A model generated the notes under the pieces. That model did no database searches and was not told the origin of the DNA. It was given only the letters and a program-made list of their open reading frames with translations. A stretch of 64,000 nucleotides of DNA from Gnetum montanum (lineage: Eukaryota; Streptophyta; Gnetopsida; Gnetales; Gnetaceae): positions 4,370 to 68,369 of the forward strand of contig MNCI01002109.1 of NCBI GenBank assembly GCA_015680685.1, written 5' to 3'. Shown one piece after another: positions 56,527 to 64,000 of this stretch; the first letter of the stretch is position 1; every line of letters begins with the position of its first letter. A program made the position numbers and the translations under genes.

Positions 56527-59500
56527 GGTGCTACTGAAGCTTATTCTAATCCTAGTTGAGCTTGTGGGCATCCTATGCTGCATGAGCAAACCTGTTCTTA
56601 ACATGCCTACACAAAATATGTGGGTGGGCCATTAGGTAGCGTGGTTCCAACTAGGAGCTTGTGAGTTCCTAGAATACCTACTATGGTAGTTTAGTATGAT
56701 CATGTGGTCACACTTGGTAGTGAAGGCTACTAGCACTATCACTGAGACTTTGTTACCCAAGGCTAACCAAGGCATCCTAAAATTTATCTTAGATGAGCCC
56801 ACTGCTAGTGTTGATGGGGTAGGTGGTTCAGGAAAAGGTCCTAGGAGTGCTCAACAATTATCCAACATATGGTGCATGATAGGGTTTGCTTTTTACAATA
56901 AGAGCAACACCCTTTTTATTGCATTGCAAGTGCATACCCTATTCCAAAACCCACCTAGAACTATCTACTGCACCGAAGGGTAAGTGCTTTCATGGTTCTC
57001 ATAATGTTTTTCTTCTCTATTTTCTCATGTTAAATTACTAATGGCTCATGATTAACACCAAGTTTAGAGTCAACAAGGAGGGCCTGCATGATGAGGTGCA
57101 CACTCTAGCCTTGACTCACATTACCTTGGAGGTGTTCTCATCTAACATGAATGTTTAGGTAGTTGTGATTAAGTAGGTGGGACTTAATCTAGAGGCTTAC
57201 CCTACCTAATACCTAAAGGCATATGAGCGATGTAGGATCCATGGTTGGTTGGATGAGTGAGCTATCGATGAGATTAATACTAAGGAGATACTTGCAACAC
57301 CACCCTCATCTCACACCCTGTTTGTATCATGTATGTATCCATGTTTTGGCTCTTGGCTCATGTGGCTGTTCATATATACCTTTTAGTTTGCCTTATTTTC
57401 ATGATGCTAACTTTGACATTGATTTGCCTTTGTTGTAATTGTGGTTGCCTCAGACAAGGTGATGGTGATCACCATGGGCTGCATAGAGGTCATCCTCGTC
57501 ATGAAGTATGGTGATGTGGAGGGTGCACAACACTAGCTACGCCACAAAGAATCAAATGCACTAATGGCTCAGCTCACGCATGCTAGGTTGATGGAACTAT
57601 TTTTGGCCCTTAGGCCAAGTATCCCAATGGTTAAAATGGTGACCATCATCAACTCCTTCAGCAGTGATGTTAGGAAATTTGTCACCTAGGTGCGTGATGT
57701 GACAGTAGTGCTAGACCTCCATGAGGCCTTCTTCATTAACCTCTTTTGCATCCCTATAAATGGATTGATGATTATTAATAAGGGTAGTAGGAAGGTGAGA
57801 AATAGAGGGGAAATTGAGGACTAGTTGGAGGCCACTTAATCTCACAAGGGCATACCGATTAAAGATGTGCTAGTGCCCAAGGTATAGGAGTTGTACCCTC
57901 TATTCCATGCTCATGCCTTTCCAAAGTTGCACTTCCAAGGAAAGATCTTTGGAATGGAATAGGCAAGGGTGATGAAGGAGGTGCTACTAGAGGGTACAAG
58001 GTTCAACTAGGCCACATATATAGCCACTGGCCTACATGTGAAGATCTCTAAGTTACAGTTCAATCTCCAGGTGAAGTTCCACATTCACTTCGCATTCTTT
58101 TTAGAATACCTACAAAGGTTTGCAGAGCTCTTTGTTGTACGAGATGATGGGTGATGTTGATCATGAGCAGCTATCTAAGCCATAGATCAAGCACATGTTC
58201 TNCCCCCCCCCCCCCCCCCCCCCCCCAAGGGAATCAATGAGTTGTTATGAGTAACGACCAAGGGTCCTGTAGGGTAGTTGCATTATTCATGCAATAGTAT
58301 AGGTGAGGGTCCTCTAGTTGGAACTGGGGACATAAGCAAGGAAAACCACTATATAGCAAAGATGGTGGGGCCATTTAAGGCCAAGATCAAGAGGCCACGT
58401 CTTGAGGAGGAGGCTACCTCTCAAATCTAGAAGTGAGGCAGCAAGAGGATCTGTATCAAGCTTCAAAGCTTGCATGCAAATGTTGTAGGTTAGTATGGTG
58501 CATTAGTTATATTTATGTATATATTTTTATTCTTATATGTTTTTTTCCTATTATTCCATATTGTTAAGCAGCTAATGATGTGTTATGCGTACTAATGTGC
58601 TATATGTGTTAATTGTAGAGAAAGGAGAGAGGGTTGCAGGAGTAGTGGCCGAGGTGGTAGTATAGGAAGCATCTCCTTAAGTTGGGAAAGAGGAGGCTCA
58701 TGGAGATGAGTTGCATGAGTTAGTAGAGATCTTTCAACAATTGGAGGAAGAGAGGTTGCTCCACCCTAATGAGGATGATTTTGATATCTTGTTCAATGGT
58801 GCACATCTAAGTGAGCCCCCTGCACTCACGCCTAAGGACTTACTAGGTAACTAACTTATGTTGCCATTTGGTATTACCTATTTGCTCTAGTATCTTTAGC
58901 TATTTACCTATGTGCTAATTGCATCATTATGTTATATCCTTAAATATTCCCACCATCAGTTCCACATCTACCTACCACATGAAGCCATGGGTAGACATGT
59001 TAGATAAATTCACTTCATGAAATTGAAGACATGGTGGACCGCTTACGACAAGTGGACCCTAAGCTCGGTATGTGTGTAATGTTATTTTTCTTTATGTTAC
59101 TTTACTACTTGAATGCTTAGTTTTCAACTAAGATTAATTAGTTGTTTATGCTTACAGGTCCTAAGTTGTGGTGGGATCCAAGAAAGGTGGCCAAGGTGGA
59201 CACCCTCCCTAACCTCCCTCTTGAAGTTGATCAGGTGTCTCATGACATGTATGATACATTGAACAAGTAAGCACTTTCCTATGTGAAGGCGTTGTGGCTC
59301 TACAGGTGCTTGAATGAGCACATGTGGAAATGCATGCATGAACTCTATGAGATGGTGACAAGCTAGGATGTGAAGATCAAAGATCTCCAATCTAGATATA
59401 ACTTCTTAGTAGCTAGATTGTAGGGAGATAGCACCTACATGCCTCTAAGATTGAATATGCAAGATATTAGATAACTCTCAAAGGTAAGAATGAGGCCACA

Positions 59501-60151
59501 TAGGAGCTGATAGAGAAATAGCTCCACATGGACTTGCTCACCCAAAAGAACCAAGATTGGAAAAATTATAGCATGAAAGTCTATTGGTTGGGGCAAACAT
59601 AGAAGAATCACAAGCACTAGTATAAGTAAGAGCATGATGCGTACCTGCGATGGTACAAGGAGGAGTCTACCAAATGTCACCACCTCAAGATGTTTCTTGA
59701 GGCAACTAGCAAGAGGCAAGCGCATGAGTTGTTCATGTAGCACATGGTGGTGAGTGACTCCCTTGAGAGGTAGATCATTATCCCTTCTAGAGAGGCTTCT
59801 TCTACTACCTTTTTAATGAAGCTACCTACATGGACCACTGTGGACAAAGGCAAGATCCTTGCATGGATTGACTTTCACTAGGAGGACTAGATAAAACTTT
59901 CCAAGGTCAAGATCCTTCAACACTTGGAGGTTGGCCTTGGAATGTTACCTCCAAAACTTACTAATGCGAGACCCTCATAGGTTAGTATTTTTATGCTTCT
60001 TTTTTTTTTTGAATTTAGCTTGTGCAGTGCACATTTTCTTACTTATCACACATATTTGCTATGGTTATGGTAGACACCAAGCAATACTATAAGCCCCAAC
60101 AATGTAGTAGAGGAAGTAGAGTCATCACCCCCAGCTAGCGCCACTAGTTGA
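56527..60151 (+). pseudogene. Decayed multi-exon gene opposite to the Ty3 gag-protease strand
   Basis: At least seven exons: 56527-56979, 57068-57330, 57454-58488, 58619-58846, 58960-59067, 59158-59980, 60074-60151. Each boundary has GT and AG, with good donors (AAGG|GTAAGTGC, GTATGT, CG|GTATGT) and acceptors (TTGCAG, TTGCCTCAG, ATTGTAG, TTACAG). Introns are 88-130 bp, and reading phase is kept across nearly all junctions; the exception is the 5' edge of exon 5, which needs a frame change. About 990 codons, ending SPPASATS then TGA (60149-60151). Blocks include KFILDEPTASVDG, ALTHITLEVFSSN, LHEAFFINLFCIPINGLMII, FHAHAFPKLHFQGKIFGM and LYRCLNEHMWKCMHELYEMV (coiled-coil-like). I do not recognise the family. 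Stops in the first three exons are about ten TAG, two TAA and one TGA. A frameshift near 58140 and a C-run at 58203 further damage it. An antisense gene in a Tat-type retroelement, or a captured host gene, are the main explanations. Confidence 0.6.
58202..58226. other. Unresolved base and 24-base C run
   Basis: One N followed by 24 C. Probably a collapsed or extended homopolymer at an assembly join, like the C-run next to the N gap at 27619-27660. Confidence 0.85.
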
Positions 60152-60339
60152 GCATGACCTAGATGTACCCCCCTCCCTGTTGGGCTTTTTTGCTACATTT
60201 TTGGCTCTAATGCTATTCGTTCCATGTACTAATATGTATATTATATTTGATGGATGATCATTANCATTTACTAATTATAGTGTGTGATGTGTAAACTTCT
60301 TTTTGTATGATCATTTTCTATGCACTCGTTATGCTTATA
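60152..60339. other. 3' flank of the spliced gene
   Basis: T-rich tail with a TATTATATTTGATGG segment, which may contain the polyadenylation region. One N at 60264. No gene. Confidence 0.35.
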
Positions 60340-60890
60340 ATGCAATGAATTAATGGGCTAACTTAGGATTATGCAACAATAATGTGACTAGGCCATTGTG
60401 GGCCCCATGCTAGTTTAAGGCCATAGTAGGAGGGTCAATGCTAGTTTAAGGCCATCTTGGGCCACTGCAATGGGATTGAAGGTGGTAGTTTAAGGCCATT
60501 CCAAGCCTCGATGATTATTAATTTAAGGTTTTTTCCGGCCACATGTGCTATTAGTTTAAGGGTGATAGTTTAAGGTTGTTCCAAGCCATAATGTTGCTAG
60601 TTTAAGGCCACGACGGGCTGCATGTTGCCAATTTAAGGCCTTGGTAGGCCACATATTGCTAGTTTAAGGTCATACTATGTCGAGGCTACTAGTTTAAGGC
60701 CATTTTAGGCCATGGTAATAATTTAAGGGCATTTAAGGAAAAGCATTGCTTGTTTAAGGTCATTCCAAGCCACAATGTTGGTAGTTTAAGGCCATGGCGA
60801 GCCACAAGGATAGAATTAAATATGATAGTTTTAGGCCATTCCCAGCCACAGTGGCAGTTTAAGGTCATTTTGGGCCCAATATGTTGCTAA
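60340..60890. repeat. 31-bp tandem repeat (right array)
   Basis: Unit of the form TGCTAGTTTAAGGCCATAGT plus AGGCCACAnnT, clearest at 60590-60720 with 30-31 bp spacing and looser elsewhere. It shares the AGTTTAAxGxCATAGxxG core with the array at 54515-54950. Confidence 0.8.
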
Positions 60891-61170
60891 ATCTCTTTTT
60901 GTAATTTTTTTCTTTTATAATTTTTGTGCATTTTAATGTTGTTTTTTTTATAACTACGAAGGTGTGAACTAACAGGGCGAGTGCATAAACTAAGCAAATG
61001 AATGCATAATCAAAGCAAATAAATGTGTAAACAAAGAAAAATGATACATAATCTAAGTAATCAGGCTAAATGTAAATATGTAAACAAATGCAATGCAAGT
61101 AAAAGTTAAAAATACATGGCATGTAGAAGCAAAGGGTAAGCAAGCACCTAGTGTGTTTCAAGCTAAGGGG
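60891..61170. other. Non-coding, A-rich
   Basis: Repeated AAATGxATAAxCxAAG phrases (60995-61060), a weak short tandem pattern. This is where RT would follow protease in a complete minus-strand element; no RT motif is seen. Confidence 0.4.
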
Positions 61171-61175
61171 GTACC

Positions 61176-62020
61176 TTAGTTGCATAGTTGCTTCATAATA
61201 CAGTGTGGGTTAGGAGGTGCATAGGACCTAGGGTGCACTATTTGGTAATCGCGTAGATCCTTGCTCACTACATTGAAGGGTAATTCCACCCAAAGGACAT
61301 CCTTTGATAACTCGCTAACTACTTTTTTCCTTTTGAGTGGGTTTTCCTCATGCATTTTATTCTCATCCTTTGTTGCAAATGCATCATCAGAAAATTCCAC
61401 CTCTAACCCTTGCTCTGTATCTATGTTGTTGATCGCTAGAGGGGCTTTATTATCACCATGGATAATAACCTCACCACCTTCATATGGAAGGTGGATTTCT
61501 TGGTGGATCAGAGAGGAGACGGCTCATAATTGGGCTAACCATGGCTTACCCAATATTAAGTTAAAGTTAGTTATTTCCTCTATGATGATGAATTTAGTAG
61601 TGATGGGAAATTCTTCCCCTGCCATGAAGGATATTATGATGATACCCTTAATGATGATGCACAACTTGTTAAAGGACTTCAGGCATGTGATTTTCATTAA
61701 CTTGATTTCATCCATAAGGCCTAACTTATCAACGATGGTGTATGGAATAAAATTTGTTGCTACTTGGGTGTTGATGTGAACCCTTCAAATCTTGCATTTC
61801 CTGAGACATATGGTAATAAACATGGGGGTTGTTATGACCTTAATTGCCTCATCATGAAATGCAAGGGATGTGGAACTTGATTCCTGCAGTGAAGGAGGCA
61901 ACATCATTGCATGGATGGAATTCCCATTTGTCAAGATGTCCTCCATAATAAGAATGGAGGTCAACATTTCCACTAGCACTTCATTGTGGGCAAATGAGGT
62001 CATGATCAAGTCATACAAGC
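61176..62020 (-). pseudogene. Aspartic protease region, Tat-like Ty3 element
   Basis: On the minus strand, AFHDEAIKVITTPMFITI leads into HINTQVATNFIPYTIVDKLG (about 61720-61790). This is the retropepsin active-site region, with the usual DTG/DTGA changed to NTQ. It continues with FIIIEEITNFNLILGKPWLA (61524-61590), the YNxILGRPWL block that ends the domain. The 74-codon block at 61176-61400 (EFSDDAFATKDENKMHEENP) is the tail between protease and RT. Frames change between blocks. The domain differs clearly from the family 1 protease (IIMGxxWLCTxDA), so this is a different lineage. Confidence 0.78.
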
Positions 62021-62779
62021 TTAATGTTATGTTCTTCTATTTGAGTGCTTACTTAACCTAGGCTAATGCATCCATGAATTCTTTGCCATCGGTTGTGTTT
62101 TTACTAGCTTTGACTTCTTCCATACACCCTAAGAGACAAATTTGGCAGAGAAGTGACTTGGGCTTTATTAACTTGGCCTACACAAGGGCCTCAGTGCTTG
62201 GTTGTGAGTTTCTAGTGGTGGCCTTCTCAAAAATTTTGGCCATAGGAATCAAAGATATAAGGATCAACTTTGGAAAACCCAACACCCTTTTCTCTTGACA
62301 TTACTTAATCATTCTATCTATGAGACACTCATTGGACCTCTAGGGTTTCCACCTAAAGGGTCTATTAATGTTGCTAGTAGGAATGGCCCTTGGATGGAAA
62401 GGGACCAATATGTTTCCCACTACTAGACTCCAAGTAAGTAAGGAGTCAGCATGTTGTGGCACCTTGACGAAAAAGGGTGGCTAAACTGTCATTGTTATGA
62501 CATGTTGTGAGATCCTAATCACAAAGGGAGTTGTAGGTGCTTGAGGTGGCATTCTAATGATGAAAGGAGGCCTCAAACCCATGGGGGCTATAGATGCCCT
62601 TGTGCTACCAAAGGGCACATGGACCACTAATGGTTGTTGCACTAGTTCCAAGTTGTCATCAATGTTGATAGCATTTATAACACCATATATATTTAGAGGG
62701 TCCTTGTACACCCTCGTGGATTGATTTTGAGGTCTAACCAGGTTAGTAGCATCAAGTACCAGCTCACCTTATCAATCAT
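62021..62779 (-). pseudogene. Linker between Gag and protease
   Basis: A Pro-rich, low-complexity coding remnant. The open block at 62481-62711 reads VHVPFGSTRASIAPMGLRPP and PPQAPTTPFVIRI, typical of the variable Gag-protease linker in Tat-type elements. No domain is recognisable. Confidence 0.5.
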
Positions 62780-64000
62780 TCTTTGGAAGTCATCTTGTAG
62801 TGCTATGCAAAAATCAGTGTTGTGACCATGCAACTAGTGGTAGTGGCAAAACTGGTTCATTCTAAAGTGTTTCAGGACCAAAGGCTCATTTGGTGCTACC
62901 GAAGTAGAATTCTTTAGGAGCTCGCAATATCTATTGTATCTTTTGCAAGCATCTTTGGACATCTACTTGTACTGGATACATCTAGCCTTCAACTATTGGT
63001 CCAATAGTTTTGAAAGTTTTAATGGTAGTGGGGTGTACTTGGAGTGATCAATGTGCTCAAAGTTAGGCCTTGGAGAAGCTTCTGGTATGGCCACTAGTGA
63101 CATGGACTAGTTAGTTTCTATAATGCTAGGGTTGGTGATTTTGTTGCTGCCTGTTATCCTCAAGTGGCCTACCCATTGGCCTCAAGTTGGTTTTTTAGGC
63201 CTCTTTGGCCATAGTCACCATGGTTGCATTCTACTTTCCTTTATCCTTGTCCTTCCTTGCATGCAAGTTGTGTAGGGCATGTAGGCCTAGCCTTTATTGG
63301 CTTCAGTAGCATCCTATATGCTCTTAGTCTGGTCAAAGGCTTGGCTTAAAGACTACAGGCCCAAGTAGTACAGTTTTAACTTTATGAAGTCATTAATTGC
63401 ACCCTTAAATATGGCTAGGAGGTGTGTTTTGGCTATTGGCTCTCGTATTTCATTTAACAAGGCACTCTAGTGTTGGATGAATTTTTGTACAGGCTCTAGG
63501 TGGCCCTGCTTGATTTACATATGTTGATCCAGGGTGGTTTCTGACTTCAAGTTGTACTTGAAGTACATCATGAATTAGCTCACGAGATCCTCTAAAGAGA
63601 AGCTAGAGCTTCTTGGTAATGTGTAGTACCAATCTAGCACCTTGCTAGTTAGTGACATGGTAAACACTCACATGATGACATGTAGTCATGCCTACAACAG
63701 CAAACACTCTAACCTAAATATAACTAGATGTGTGTTGGGGTTTCCCTCACCATTGTACTTTGTGAACTAAGGCAATGAGACCTTGACTAGGAGAGTTAGC
63801 AATGGAACCATAGGACTGATAGGGTCATCCTAGTAAAATTCCAAAACTTTGATGGTTTTGAAGGAGGAAAACTTGAGTTTCTTCACCTCTCCCATTAGGT
63901 TTTGAATCAACTGGAATGCTTGGTCTAAGTTGTGAGATGTTCAAGCTAGCTATGCTAGTTGTGCGACTTGTTGTTAGACTAACTATGTGGTTCATGGCCT
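62780..64000 (-). pseudogene. gag: Gag, Tat-like Ty3 element (continues beyond the window)
   Basis: The retrotransposon Gag core is near 63440-63660 on the minus strand. SLTSKVLDWYYTLPRSSS, FSLEDLVS, FMMYFKYNLKSETTLDQHM and FIQHxSALLNEI match the SLxGxALxWYxxLPxxSIxSF...F...ETFxEFIxRWR pattern; the Trp of that last block is a TAG here. Near 62785-62860, NQFCHYHxLHGHNTDFCIAL is the C-x2-H...GHxTxxC block (FCxYHxxxGHxTxxC) characteristic of Tat/Ogre Gags. The N terminus lies to the right of the window. Stops and frame shifts are frequent. Confidence 0.8.

Larger units (their letters stand above)
51427..64000 (-). mobile_element. Second Ty3/gypsy element (Tat-like), minus strand, open to the right
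   Basis: Gag and protease read leftward from the window edge to about 61.2 kb; the rest is non-coding repeats and an opposite-strand spliced gene. The left limit is taken as 51427 because family 1 sequence stops there and the next bases (TGTGGCAACC) start with TG, as an LTR would. I could not identify the LTR end, a polypurine tract or a target duplication, so the boundary and the unity of this stretch are inference. No RT, RNase H or integrase motifs were found. Confidence 0.5.

Noticed and set aside
58203-58226. Poly-C as a structural (G-quadruplex) element
   Set aside because: It adjoins an N, and a similar C-run adjoins the N gap at 27625, so a sequencing or assembly artefact is more likely.
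61261-61779. 172-codon plus-strand ORF
   Set aside because: It is the shadow of the minus-strand protease region, where recognisable retropepsin motifs lie.

Overview
The window looks like nuclear DNA from a land plant with a large, slowly purged, repeat-filled genome. I infer a gymnosperm-like plant but cannot name a species. The reasons are LTR retrotransposons primed by plant tRNA-Asp, plant-style short introns, low G+C, strong CpG loss outside two small segments, and very old nested insertions full of in-frame stops. Only one gene looks intact: an intronless cupin-fold protein on the minus strand at 9074-9478. A broken fragment resembling D-threonine aldolase / D-serine dehydratase lies at 462-790.

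Most of the window is one Ty3/gypsy family, here called family 1, in at least five copies. They are a 5' part on the minus strand (1.56-5.19 kb), a 3' part on the plus strand (10.7-13.9 kb), a minus-strand pair sharing one LTR (19.44-23.69 kb), an almost complete element with both LTRs (24167-33347) inserted in the integrase gene of an older copy (23.69-24.17 and 33.35-42.66 kb), and a copy with a readable pol (42.66-51.43 kb). Pooled, they give this layout: LTR of about 850 bp with a very short U3, tRNA-Asp primer site, gag, protease, RT, RNase H, integrase, an AT-rich spacer of about 2 kb, an extra sense-strand ORF of about 2.72 kb, polypurine tract, LTR. The spacer carries a U3-like block (GATATC palindromes, then a TATA box) at a fixed 547-555 bp before the extra ORF. 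It also has intron-like splice sites just before the start codon and extra copies of the polypurine-tract motif. The extra ORF therefore appears to have its own promoter and a spliced leader.

Between 15.8 and 19.4 kb lies a two-part satellite block: about 90 copies of a 29-bp unit, then a 15-bp unit, tied together by a recurring junction module.

From 51.43 kb to the right edge is a second, unrelated Ty3 element (Tat-like) on the minus strand, with gag and protease at 61.2-64.0 kb. On the opposite strand, at 56.5-60.15 kb, lies a decayed gene of at least seven exons whose splice sites keep a consistent reading phase. It is bracketed by two arrays of a 31-32 bp repeat (54.5 and 60.4 kb) and preceded by a region rich in short inverted repeats. 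Pol is missing from this element as seen here.

Nearly all coding remnants are interrupted, mostly by TAG where related copies have Gln or where Trp is expected. This fits long-term deamination of methylated cytosine. All alignments were made by eye. Domain names rest on recognised motifs, not database searches.
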